64,000 nucleotides of DNA from VAZQ01 sp035263865 (GTDB taxonomy: Bacteria > Pseudomonadota > Alphaproteobacteria > Rhizobiales > Xanthobacteraceae). Shown piece by piece: positions 16,152 through 25,316 of this stretch; the stretch's first letter is position 1, and every line of letters starts with the position of its first letter. The DNA is taken from assembly GCA_035263865.1 (NCBI GenBank), contig DATFQX010000016.1, positions 1 through 64,000 on the forward strand. The letters are read 5' to 3'. The position numbers and the translations under genes are program-made. The notes beneath the pieces are model-generated. The model did no database searches, was not told the origin of the DNA, and worked only from the letters and a program-made list of their open reading frames with translations.

Positions 16152-17771
16152 CTACTGCGCCTTCTCCAGCATGAACGTGAAATCCGACTGGTTGAGATTG
16201 ATGGTGCCAGGCTTCGGGTTCGACGGACCCGTCTGGAAGCTCACCGCGTTGCCATGACAGCCGATGCAACTTGACGACGCCTGCGGAACATCGCCCTGGC
16301 TGTAGGTTTCCAGGGTGGAGTTCGCCATGAACGTCGGCGCGGGCGAGCACGTCATGTCGGGCTGCCTCACGAAATCGTTCTTGGGTGCGGGCGCAGTGAA
16401 GCTTAGCGAGCGCAGCGACGTGCAGGCAAACGCGCTCGGCCATTGCGTATTTACCAGCATGTAATTTTTCCACACGCTGTCCTGCAACATGCTTTGAAAG
16501 ATCTTGTTCATGTTCTTGGTCGCATTTCCGAGCGGCGTCTCGCGAACGATCTGACTCTTGAATGAGTCGTCCTTCCGGAACCGTAACTCCAGCGCAGGCT
16601 CGGGATCCCATGGCCGCGGCGGCGTCGCGTTCTCTTTCGGACAGTCATTCTTGCAGCTGACGCTGAAGAAGCTGTACGGACCGTCGAAGGTTCTTGCGGT
16701 GACCTCGTCCCTGTCCGGCACGTTCTTGATGTGCTCGAACGAGGTCCAGATCCATTGCGGGCGGCCCACGGTCTTGTGCACCGCATGAAAGCCGATCAAT
16801 CCCAGAGTTTTAGCAACACATTTCCGCTTCGCTTTTGGGTCAATGGGCGGCGGCATCAGGACGAGCGCCTTCACCGCGTGGAAATTTTGCGCCTTGATCT
16901 CGTCTTCCACCAGAATCTTCCAGGAGACTTTCAGCATGAAGGCGCCAAGCGTGTCATGCGTGCCGGCCGGAAAGTCCACCGTGAGGCCGGAATTGGCCGC
17001 GCTCGTCTGTCCGGCCTTGGTATTGAGGTGATTGGTCGTGATATAGTTGAACATCTCCCGATTCATCAGGATGTCGAAGACGGCGTAGTGGCCCTGCTGA
17101 TCGATCAACGGGCCGGTCTTGAACGGCTCGTTGAAGCTTTCCTCGATCATTTTCACGATCATCCTGTCAGGAAACTGCTGGTGCAGCTCGCGGCATTGCT
17201 CCGGCACCAGCCGCTTGCGCTCGGCCTCCATCCCGGCTCTGTCAGTCGGCCATTTCGGCTGCAGGTTGGCCGGCAACATGACGTCCAGCAGCGGCTTGAA
17301 ACTGTCCATGTCCTCCCAGCGCGCCGGCATGTCTGCCTTCGCATGATCAACGGAGGTTTTTCCGTCGGCGGGTGAATTGAGGGCGAGAAAGGTGCGCCAC
17401 GAGTAGAAGTCAAAACCGCGTTGCAGGTTTTCCAGACCCTCGGCTTCCAGAAACTCCTGCCCCGTTGGCCGCACGTTTTCCTGACACGGCAGCCCCGACT
17501 TCATGATGCTGTCTTTGACCTTGTCGTCGATCGGCAGCAATCCCGCGGGGAAATCACCCGCCAGCCTGAACTTGAAAGGATCGGGAAGGAAGGGATCGGG
17601 GCTCGCGGCGGGCGTGCATTTCAGGGGCGGCGGCTGCGTTTGATTGGCGGCGGCAGCAGCGGCGACCGGCATCTTTTGCCTCTGCGATTGCGCAGACGGT
17701 CCAGACAGCATGATCAGGCCAACTGCTGCTATTCCGGCGAGAAGAGGTTGGCTGTAGCGCATGATCGACAT
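16152..17771 (-). CDS. Large single-heme c-type cytochrome-like protein, dehydrogenase partner
   Basis: A 539-residue protein starting at the ATG at 17771 after AAGGAAAGGG. The N-terminus is a signal peptide (MRYSQPLLAGIAAVGLIMLSG, cleavage after AQS). Only one heme-attachment motif is visible, CIGCH at about residues 502-506, close to the C-terminus. The preceding 450 residues (for example YSWRTFLALNSPADG, IGFHAVHKTVGRPQWIWTSFEH and LVNTQWP) form a large domain I do not recognise. First in the minus-strand operon with the Tat subunit and the FAD subunit, it presumably takes electrons from the dehydrogenase. The usual partner of such enzymes is a tri-heme cytochrome, so this architecture is unusual. 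Confidence 0.78.
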   Translation of the reverse strand: MSIMRYSQPLLAGIAAVGLIMLSGPSAQSQRQKMPVAAAAAANQTQPPPLKCTPAASPDPFLPDPFKFRLAGDFPAGLLPIDDKVKDSIMKSGLPCQENVRPTGQEFLEAEGLENLQRGFDFYSWRTFLALNSPADGKTSVDHAKADMPARWEDMDSFKPLLDVMLPANLQPKWPTDRAGMEAERKRLVPEQCRELHQQFPDRMIVKMIEESFNEPFKTGPLIDQQGHYAVFDILMNREMFNYITTNHLNTKAGQTSAANSGLTVDFPAGTHDTLGAFMLKVSWKILVEDEIKAQNFHAVKALVLMPPPIDPKAKRKCVAKTLGLIGFHAVHKTVGRPQWIWTSFEHIKNVPDRDEVTARTFDGPYSFFSVSCKNDCPKENATPPRPWDPEPALELRFRKDDSFKSQIVRETPLGNATKNMNKIFQSMLQDSVWKNYMLVNTQWPSAFACTSLRSLSFTAPAPKNDFVRQPDMTCSPAPTFMANSTLETYSQGDVPQASSSCIGCHGNAVSFQTGPSNPKPGTINLNQSDFTFMLEKAQ

Positions 17772-18063
17772 CCCTTTCCTTGCGACGGCGTCGTCAGCGA
17801 AATGATAGAGTGCGTCAAAACCCTCAGAAGTAGAATTGAGTAGCCCATGCGATCGGCCCCGTGATTTCATACACGGGTCGAGCAGTCAGCACGCATCCGA
17901 TGCTGGCGCCAATCGTAGGACAATGCGGCTTACCCACGCATACATGGCGCAAATCCAATTGCACCGATAAGTTCAATGCTGCACCTTTGAATTGTCAAGT
18001 GCGGAATTCTGCCGCAGGTTGCGCATTTGAGTTGCGCATGCCGCGAACCTCGGAGGCTTCTCA

Positions 18064-18912
18064 ATGGACGGCGCTGCAGACCTCTCATTATTCCACGCCG
18101 AACGCGATGCTCTTGCTTTTCTCGGGCTTCTCTCCTCGCTCTACTTGCGGTTCGATCCGCCGATCAGCCTCGGAGACGGCAGCGCGACTCAACCGACGCA
18201 TTTTCAAGGATTGAACATTCACGCGCTCATCATCGACAACGTCGACGGCGAGGTTTTGGCGCTCGAACACAATCAGATTCATGCGCACCAAAGCCCCGTC
18301 GAGCACGCCGAACAAAGAGCATTGCGAATGGCTATCGCGCGAATCGGGGCGAAACGGCCCCGTGCGCCGGCAACCACCGTCGAAGATTACTACCGGACGC
18401 AAATGTTTTATGACGATGGCGCGGAAGATGCAGACTTTCTGCAGCGCGGCGCCACGATTTATACCTCGCTCGAACCGTGCCCGATGTGTGCGACGACGAT
18501 CCTGGTATGCCGCGTCAAGCGAACCGTATTCTTGTTGCAGGACACGACGTTCGGAGGAGCGTGGATCAGCGCGAAGGACCAGTATTACAAGAAATACCAT
18601 CTCTCTTATGGGCAGCTGAATCTTTCAAACGCGAGTTCTCCATTCGTACTACGCGTGCGAGACCTGCATCAGGCGATGAGCAGACGGGTGGAGGGTGTCC
18701 GGAATCAGAAAGTGATCGACACGCTTCTGTTCGATCACGTGATCGAGGACCTTCAAACCGGCTTTAAATTGCTCTGCCAGCTCACTCCCGACGACCTGAC
18801 GGCCTGTGGAGATCACGTCGTAAGCAACCGGCGGACCCTAGGTGATCTAAGGCGGATGTGTAACGTTCCGACGACCGCTCCTGCCGGTTCCCCCGAGGTC
18901 CATTTTCGCTGA
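18064..18912 (+). CDS. Zinc-dependent cytidine/nucleoside deaminase-like protein
   Basis: A 282-residue protein with the CDA-fold zinc motifs HAE (H81-A-E83, within VEHAEQRAL) and PCPMC (P138-C142, within TSLEPCPMC). These imply a hydrolytic deaminase acting on a base, nucleoside or nucleotide. It is much longer than TadA-like enzymes (about 150 residues). About 55 N-terminal residues precede the core strand NIHALIIDN, and about 110 residues after the core are unrecognised. CGGAGG stands nine bases before the ATG. It is the first of three plus-strand genes in the accessory segment; 159 bases separate it from the protease-PLD gene. Base composition here looks more AT-rich than the flanking core genes. 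Substrate and partner are unknown. Confidence 0.8.
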   Translation: MDGAADLSLFHAERDALAFLGLLSSLYLRFDPPISLGDGSATQPTHFQGLNIHALIIDNVDGEVLALEHNQIHAHQSPVEHAEQRALRMAIARIGAKRPRAPATTVEDYYRTQMFYDDGAEDADFLQRGATIYTSLEPCPMCATTILVCRVKRTVFLLQDTTFGGAWISAKDQYYKKYHLSYGQLNLSNASSPFVLRVRDLHQAMSRRVEGVRNQKVIDTLLFDHVIEDLQTGFKLLCQLTPDDLTACGDHVVSNRRTLGDLRRMCNVPTTAPAGSPEVHFR

Positions 18913-19071
18913 GCGAGGTCGTCATAGCGAAATTGAATGGCAACGGCTGGAGTTGCTGCGGACACGATCGCGTGCGCCGTTCAAGTTCATATAGGTGTTA
19001 ACCGCAGGGCGTGTTACACTCGACCACATCTCTCGTGGCAACAGACTGGGCACTTGTAAGGGGAGGGCTCA

Positions 19072-21930
19072 ATGTTGCTCAGCAAGTTTCAGCTGGATCA
19101 AACGGAGAAGCGTTACGCGGAACGACAGCCGCAGCGCGCGCGCAATAAGCGGCTCATCGCCCAGAAGCGCTATCTCGACGTAGACAGCCCGGATCGTATT
19201 CAGAAATTTCTGGATCGTCGTGGGCTGCGGATGGACATCGAAAAAAAGCTGATAGTCGAGAAGCCCTCCGCGGTGATGGCGGGCGAAACGCGGGGTCTTC
19301 CGCCCGAGGCTGCTTTCGAGCGCATCCTCGGCACAAACGATCTCATGGGTGTGGCGTTCTTGGACGAAGGATTGCGCGTCAGCCGCACCATCGCTCGCAT
19401 TTGGGTCAATGTGTCCGGTGGACAGGCCGGGGCGTTCGCGACGGGTTTCATGGTCTCGCCGCGCCTGCTGATGACCAACCACCACGTGCTTGAGAACGCT
19501 TTATCCGCCCGCAGCTCGCTCGCCGAATTCAATTATCAACGGCGCGGCGACGGGACACTGGTCGGAAGCTCAGTGTTCCAATTGGATCCCGACACTTTCT
19601 TCTTCAACGACCAAGCGCTCGACTATGCTGTGGTAGCGGTTCGCGGGCGGGATGCGACGGGACACGCACTCAGCGATTTCGGGAACAACCGTCTCTCGGA
19701 GGACGAGGGTAAGGCAATCGCCGCGCAATGGGGCAATATCATTCAGCACCCCGGCGGCGAACCAAAGCAGGTGAGCCTGCGCGAGAACCAAATCGTCGAC
19801 ATACTGCCGAATTTTATTCATTACGAGACCGATACTGCACCCGGCTCGTCGGGGGCCGCCGTGTTCAACGACCGTTGGGAAATCGTCGCGCTACATCATT
19901 CGGGCGTTCCGGCTAAGACCGCTGACGGTCGCACCATGGCGGTCGACGGCCATCCCTGGCGGCCGGAAATGGGCGAGGATCGGATCAAGTGGGTCGCCAA
20001 TGAAGGCGTGCGTATCAGCTGCATCATCAAGGACCTTCGTGCCCGGATAACGAATCCGGCACAGCGTGACCTATTCGATGCAATGCTGGTGAGCGACAAG
20101 GATGTGTCGCCGCTCGTATCGCCGCCCGTTGTAACCGCCATATCGTCTCCCGGGGAAAGCAGAGCGGCAGCGACGGTTGGACAGGATAGTTCTGCAGTTT
20201 CGACCATCCCGGTTACCATTACGATAAATGTCGGTGGCGGGGTGGCTGCGCCCGTGCCAGCGCCCGGCGCCGCGGCCGTGCTGGTGTCGGCGCCGGTCGG
20301 CCCAGCGCCTGCACCGGCGGCGAAGCTCGACGACCGTAATACCCAGGACATGCTCGCCGCCGCGCAGACCGCGCTCAAAGAGAATCGGCCGAACGTGATG
20401 CGCGTGCGCCTCGGCTATGTGTTCCAGGACGGACGCATCACCAACGAACGTGCGCTCGTTGTCACAGTGCGGCAGAAGAAAACCGTCGCTGAGCTGAACG
20501 CAGCCAAGATGGAGGAGCTTCCGCCGACGTTCCGCGGCCTCAAAGTGCAGGTGACGGGACCGACTATTCCGGAATTGATCTTCGCGGAGAAAGGGTCGGC
20601 GGCCACCGAAGCACTTGCGCTCAACGTCGACGCGCTCGCCGCGGAAATCGTCTACAAACCTCCTCCCGCTGCCCACCTCTCGCGCGTGAAGGCCAAGATG
20701 CGCGTGATCGCACACGTCAGCCCAGACGCGGGTTGGGCGCAGTTGAACGCCTTCCTCACCGGAACCACGAAAACTCTAGTGGTCGGTATGTACGATTTCG
20801 GCGCGCAGCACATCGTCGGCGCGATCGTGAAGGCGGGTCACAAGAAGACTTTCAAGAAGATGACCCTGGCGTTGCAGCCGGGACAAAGCCTTGGCGACAA
20901 GACCAAGGAAAACGATCTCAAAGACAAAGACACTGTTCACAAGCTGCAGCAGGCACTCAGGAAAAAGTTCGAAATCGCTTGGGTCAAGGTCGGCATCGTC
21001 AACGGTTGGGTCGCGAGCTCGTATCATATTAAGGTAGCAGCTCGCGACCAGACTGCATTCTGGCTCTCAAGCGGCAACTGGCAATCGTCGAACCAGCCGC
21101 CGCCGCCCATCAATCCATTGAAGAAACCCTGGGATCGCTCTTGGCTGTCAAAGTACAATCGGGAATGGCACGCGATCGTGGATCATCCCGGTCTGACCGG
21201 CCAATTTCAGACCTATATCCAGAACGATTTTAAGAACAACGTCGGCGTCGGCGACGAGGAGGCATTCGTGTTCCCGGATCTCCTCGTCCCGGAAGAGGCC
21301 TTCACGGTGACCGCCGCCGAGAAAGCCGCAAAATTCCAATATTTCAAACCGTTGGATGATGAGCGCGTCTTTGACGTCCAACCATTGCTCACTCCGGACA
21401 ATTTCCTTGACTTCGTTCTGCCGCTGGTGAACAGCGCCAAGGAGGAGCTTTACATCCAGAACCAGACCTTCAATGCCCCGGGCGACAATCAGACCAAGCT
21501 CAAACAGCTGCTGTCGGCGGTGCTTGCGAAACAGAAGGCTGGCGTAAAGGTGCGCATCATCTTCCGAATCCTCAACCAGGCGGATGCGCGAGCCAATCTG
21601 GAAGGGTTGCAGGCCTTCGGCTTCAATATGGCTAACATCCGCGTGCAGAAGAACTGCCATACCAAGGGCGTGGTGGTCGATCGCCAGCGCGTCCTTATCG
21701 GCAGCCAGAACTGGTCCGAGCAGGGCATATCGCTCAATCGCGACGCGAGCCTCCTCTTCGAGGACGCGAAGCTCGCAGCGTATTTCGCCGAAATCTTCGA
21801 GCATGATTGGGAGAATCTTGCGAGCGACAACATCGACAGCGCGCCTGAGGTCGAGCTTGCCCCGGCTGCGGAGGCGAGCCGGCCGGGATATGCCAAGATC
21901 AGCGTCGAAGAATATCTGGAGTCGCTCTGA
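19072..21930 (+). CDS. Trypsin-like serine protease fused to two phospholipase D (HKD) domains
   Basis: A 952-residue multidomain protein with a strong ribosome site (AAGGGGAGGG) and no signal peptide. Residues 100-320 are a chymotrypsin-fold protease with the triad H138 (LLMTNHHVLEN), D184 (ALDYAVVAV) and S260 (DTAPGSSGAAVF). Residues 350-420 form a Pro/Ala/Val-rich linker. Residues 540-720 hold a PLD domain with H652-x-K654-x4-D659 followed by SSGNW. Residues 770-915 hold a second PLD domain with H863-x-K865-x4-D870 followed by GSQNWS. All key catalytic residues appear intact. PLD domains can be nucleases or phospholipases. I know of no characterised protein with this order. The large membrane-protein gene follows after about 160 bases. 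Confidence 0.85.
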   Translation: MLLSKFQLDQTEKRYAERQPQRARNKRLIAQKRYLDVDSPDRIQKFLDRRGLRMDIEKKLIVEKPSAVMAGETRGLPPEAAFERILGTNDLMGVAFLDEGLRVSRTIARIWVNVSGGQAGAFATGFMVSPRLLMTNHHVLENALSARSSLAEFNYQRRGDGTLVGSSVFQLDPDTFFFNDQALDYAVVAVRGRDATGHALSDFGNNRLSEDEGKAIAAQWGNIIQHPGGEPKQVSLRENQIVDILPNFIHYETDTAPGSSGAAVFNDRWEIVALHHSGVPAKTADGRTMAVDGHPWRPEMGEDRIKWVANEGVRISCIIKDLRARITNPAQRDLFDAMLVSDKDVSPLVSPPVVTAISSPGESRAAATVGQDSSAVSTIPVTITINVGGGVAAPVPAPGAAAVLVSAPVGPAPAPAAKLDDRNTQDMLAAAQTALKENRPNVMRVRLGYVFQDGRITNERALVVTVRQKKTVAELNAAKMEELPPTFRGLKVQVTGPTIPELIFAEKGSAATEALALNVDALAAEIVYKPPPAAHLSRVKAKMRVIAHVSPDAGWAQLNAFLTGTTKTLVVGMYDFGAQHIVGAIVKAGHKKTFKKMTLALQPGQSLGDKTKENDLKDKDTVHKLQQALRKKFEIAWVKVGIVNGWVASSYHIKVAARDQTAFWLSSGNWQSSNQPPPPINPLKKPWDRSWLSKYNREWHAIVDHPGLTGQFQTYIQNDFKNNVGVGDEEAFVFPDLLVPEEAFTVTAAEKAAKFQYFKPLDDERVFDVQPLLTPDNFLDFVLPLVNSAKEELYIQNQTFNAPGDNQTKLKQLLSAVLAKQKAGVKVRIIFRILNQADARANLEGLQAFGFNMANIRVQKNCHTKGVVVDRQRVLIGSQNWSEQGISLNRDASLLFEDAKLAAYFAEIFEHDWENLASDNIDSAPEVELAPAAEASRPGYAKISVEEYLESL

Positions 21931-22094
21931 TGCAATCTTGCAGCCAACGTAGCGCCAACGCTGAGGTGTTTCGATGAAGTGACATCACGCCGGATCGAAC
22001 GGACGGGCCCGCTCGCCAAACTCTTTGCGTGTCCGGGTCCTCGTTCATCCTGTGCGGCTCGAAGCACCTTGCGTTGCGGCCCGGGGAAGTGGCC

Positions 22095-25000
22095 ATGGCA
22101 GCCGACACAAAGCAGCCGAGCCCGAATATCGGCGGCAATGGCTTTATCTGGCTCTTGCTGGCGGCAGCCGGCACATACTTTGTGGCGCATCAGCTTCCGC
22201 TCGAGGGCAGTCGGCCGCCGACTAGCGAGGCCGTCATAGCCCAGCGCGCGGGCGTGCAGGATGTGGATGCTCGGTTATGGCAAGACCCGTTCGCGGCCGT
22301 GGCCGATGTCTTGGCGCGGTCTCCCGAGCTCAAGCCCGAGAACTGCCAGCCGGACGCGATCAAAGACCGCAGCGTCAAAGACCGCATGAAGGGTCATTGC
22401 CAATCGCCGTTGAACGAAACGGAGCTGGGATGGCAGTTACCCAAACCTCTGCTTGTCATGGTCGCCCCTGTCTCCGGAGCGCCTTATTCAGAGCAACACG
22501 AATCGCGACGACGCACACGTTATGCGATCCTCGCCGGCTTGAATGCCGAGGGCTTCGCGCCCGTCGACTCGGAACATGTCGGCTTTTACTGGCCCGCCGC
22601 CGTTCCACCGGATCCCGCACAGGAATTGCAGTCGCCTAAGGTCGTCCCGTTTGAGTGGTTCGAGCCGAAGTCAAGGCGTGAGAGCGTCCCGTACAAGGGC
22701 GTTCTGTTACTTTGGTTCGACGAAGACGCCTTGAACAACTCGCCGCTGAAGCAATTCGAGGGCTTCTTGTGTCGATCTCTCGTCGCTGGCGGATCATCCG
22801 TACCTTGGGCAAAAGCTACGATTCTCGGTCCGAGCTTCTCGACCACGCTGCAAGCCATGGTGGACGAAAGCGGCAAGGATGGACCGTCCCTCTGTCCCGA
22901 ATCCGCGCGCCCTGAATTTTATATCAACAGCGCCACCGCCGACGATCCGACGCTGATCCCCGATTATGTTTCGCGCGGTCCCACTTGCCTCAGCTCGGAC
23001 ACGTGCCTGCAGGACTTCTTCGCGAAAAAAGGAATCAAGCTCTACCGGATGATTGCCTCGGACGAGGCGCTCGCGCTCACCATCAGGGCTGAGCTGAGAC
23101 TGCGGAAAGTTAACGACAAGGCCAGCCACATCGCGCTGGTCTCGGAATGGGACACTCTCTACGGGAGGGCACTGCCCGACTCCATCGCCCGGTGTTTCGG
23201 CGAAGACGAAGACAAAATCGCAGGGGGGTGTCTGCAAACCGACGCCGATCCGTATGTCAACAAGCCCTGGCTGCATCGCTTCAAATATCTGCGCGGCCTC
23301 GACGGGCAGGTGCCGGGCAGCGAGGCCCCGGGCGCCAGCAGCGGTTCCAAGACCAGTAGGCAGGACAAGGACGCCAAAGACAGCGCCAAGCCTGGCTCTG
23401 ATGCCAAGCCGCAGGAGCGAGCCGAAGGACAGGGACAATTCGATTACTTGAGGCGTCTCGGCGAACGCATCCAGCAACTCGATGGCGAACTGCGCCAGCA
23501 AGATTCCAAGGGTGTCGAGGCAGTGGGCATTCTTGGCTCCGATCTCTACGACAAGCTGCTGGTGCTGCAAGCGCTGCGCCCGCTGGTGCCGAGCGCGCTG
23601 TTCTTCACGACGGACCTCGACGCTCTGGTGCTGCACCCGAGTGCGCTGACCTACACGCGTAATCTCCTCGTGGCATCCAGCTTCGGGCTGCAGCTGCGGC
23701 CCGCCGTGCAAGGAGAAACCCCGCCGTTTCGCAGCAGCTATCAAACCGCGGCATTTCTGGCGACCCGCATCGCCATCCGCGGCATGACGGGGGCTCCTGC
23801 GGCTTGGTTGAGGCCCCGCATGTTCGAGGTCGGCAGCGTGCGCGCGGTCCAATTTGCCACCCCAGACCCGTCGCACGATACGCAATACGAATTGGAAAAT
23901 ACCCGAACCGATAACGAGACATGTCAGAAACGATTTGAATGTGAGGAGATCCACCCACTCGCGACGGCGACGTTCCGAAATGTGAGTATCCCTGTGGCCG
24001 CGGCGTTCTCAGTCCTTGCCGTGTGTGCCGCCTCCTATCCCTTCAGGCGCCGAGTTTGGGGGCGCATCGATACCCTCATGAGAGCTTCGAACAGCTACCC
24101 TGAGCTCGCAGCGCGGGGCCTGGCGATCCTCATCGGATTTGGGGTCATCATCTTTGCGGTGGCGATAGTGATTCACTGGCTTTGGCCTTTACTCGCGCGC
24201 TCGCTCACGCAAGACGACCAGCCGATGATACTGCTCAACGGTCTCAGCTTGTGGCCGACGATTTTGCTGCGCGCGGTGACGCTCGCGCTTTGCGTTGGGC
24301 TCATCATTCGCGGTTACCAGTTGCTGAACGGAAATATCGAGAAAATATTTCAAGACCTGAATCTCGTGGAGACACGACAACGGGTAGAAGCCGAACAAAA
24401 AACGCTTGTCGGCAAGATTCCGCCATGGATTCGATTTGTGAGCCATTTTTGGTATCTGCTGCCGGCCGAGCGCGTGACCGCCAAGGATGAGCGCGTGCCC
24501 GACCACATGTTTCGCTTCTGGGGGATGTACATTTATCAAGGGTACCAGCGTGCGCGGTTTTACCGGGCCGCTGCTGGAATGGTAGCCATAGCCCTGCTTT
24601 GGCCGATCCTAACCGTTGCATTCGGCAACCCGCCTGTTCCGGCGCGAGGAACCGTCAGCTTGGCGGCTTACATGATCGTGACGGGGGCGCTCGTTCTGGC
24701 GACGTGGTTTCTCATCTTTGCCGTGGCGGACACGACGCTACTCACCTGGCGCGTCATCAGGGGGTTTCGTACGGAGACGGGCATTTGGCCGCCGAAGACG
24801 CTGCAGCAATTCACCGACCGCCTTAGGCTTCCACCGGACATCGTTGACGACTGGATCGACCTTGTCTTCGTCTCCAAACGCACCAAGGTCGTAACCACGT
24901 TCATCTACTATCCCTTCTTGATCATCGCGTTGATGGTCGTCTCGCGCAGCCGGCTGTTCGCGAATTACGGGTTAAGCGTTCCTGATGTCATCACGATGGG

Positions 25001-25295
25001 CATCGCCCTGCTCATCGTCAGCGGCTGCGCTATAGCATTGCGATTGTCGGCGGAGGCCTTGCGCGCTAGGGCGCTCCGCCGACTCAACGATCGAATCATG
25101 GCGGTCAGACAATCGCAGGATGGAGAGCGGCTTGCCGGACAGCTGGAACTGTTGTCGCGTCGAATAGAAGAACTGCGCGACGGTGCCTTTACTCCGTTTT
25201 CCCAGCAGCCTCTGGTGCGCGCAATGCTTTTGCCGCTTGGAAGTTTTGGCGGCACGGCGCTGCTCGAGTATCTTCTTCTGCCCGGCCTCTCGTAG
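22095..25295 (+). CDS. Large multi-pass membrane protein with extracytoplasmic domain
   Basis: A protein of about 1066 residues. A first membrane segment lies near residues 16-33 (GFIWLLLAAAGTYFVAH). A soluble domain of roughly 570 residues follows, then about seven more hydrophobic segments from residue 610 on, and a short helical, coiled-coil-like stretch near the C-terminus (RLAGQLELLSRRIEELRDG). Within the soluble domain, ASHIALVSEWDTLYGRALPD, VGILGSDLYDKLLVLQALRP and SALFFTTDLDALVLHP look like a periplasmic-binding-protein-type ligand domain; this is my reading, not a confirmed family. I start at the ATG at 22095 after GGGGAAG; a GTG at 22029 is also in frame. It follows the protease-PLD gene and is the likely sensor partner. 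Confidence 0.78.
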   Translation: MAADTKQPSPNIGGNGFIWLLLAAAGTYFVAHQLPLEGSRPPTSEAVIAQRAGVQDVDARLWQDPFAAVADVLARSPELKPENCQPDAIKDRSVKDRMKGHCQSPLNETELGWQLPKPLLVMVAPVSGAPYSEQHESRRRTRYAILAGLNAEGFAPVDSEHVGFYWPAAVPPDPAQELQSPKVVPFEWFEPKSRRESVPYKGVLLLWFDEDALNNSPLKQFEGFLCRSLVAGGSSVPWAKATILGPSFSTTLQAMVDESGKDGPSLCPESARPEFYINSATADDPTLIPDYVSRGPTCLSSDTCLQDFFAKKGIKLYRMIASDEALALTIRAELRLRKVNDKASHIALVSEWDTLYGRALPDSIARCFGEDEDKIAGGCLQTDADPYVNKPWLHRFKYLRGLDGQVPGSEAPGASSGSKTSRQDKDAKDSAKPGSDAKPQERAEGQGQFDYLRRLGERIQQLDGELRQQDSKGVEAVGILGSDLYDKLLVLQALRPLVPSALFFTTDLDALVLHPSALTYTRNLLVASSFGLQLRPAVQGETPPFRSSYQTAAFLATRIAIRGMTGAPAAWLRPRMFEVGSVRAVQFATPDPSHDTQYELENTRTDNETCQKRFECEEIHPLATATFRNVSIPVAAAFSVLAVCAASYPFRRRVWGRIDTLMRASNSYPELAARGLAILIGFGVIIFAVAIVIHWLWPLLARSLTQDDQPMILLNGLSLWPTILLRAVTLALCVGLIIRGYQLLNGNIEKIFQDLNLVETRQRVEAEQKTLVGKIPPWIRFVSHFWYLLPAERVTAKDERVPDHMFRFWGMYIYQGYQRARFYRAAAGMVAIALLWPILTVAFGNPPVPARGTVSLAAYMIVTGALVLATWFLIFAVADTTLLTWRVIRGFRTETGIWPPKTLQQFTDRLRLPPDIVDDWIDLVFVSKRTKVVTTFIYYPFLIIALMVVSRSRLFANYGLSVPDVITMGIALLIVSGCAIALRLSAEALRARALRRLNDRIMAVRQSQDGERLAGQLELLSRRIEELRDGAFTPFSQQPLVRAMLLPLGSFGGTALLEYLLLPGLS

Positions 25296-25316
25296 GCGAG
25301 CTCAAACAGGCCGCAA

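Noticed and set aside
22794..23954. Minus-strand open frame of 386 codons within the large membrane-protein gene
   Set aside because: Antisense shadow without recognisable motifs.
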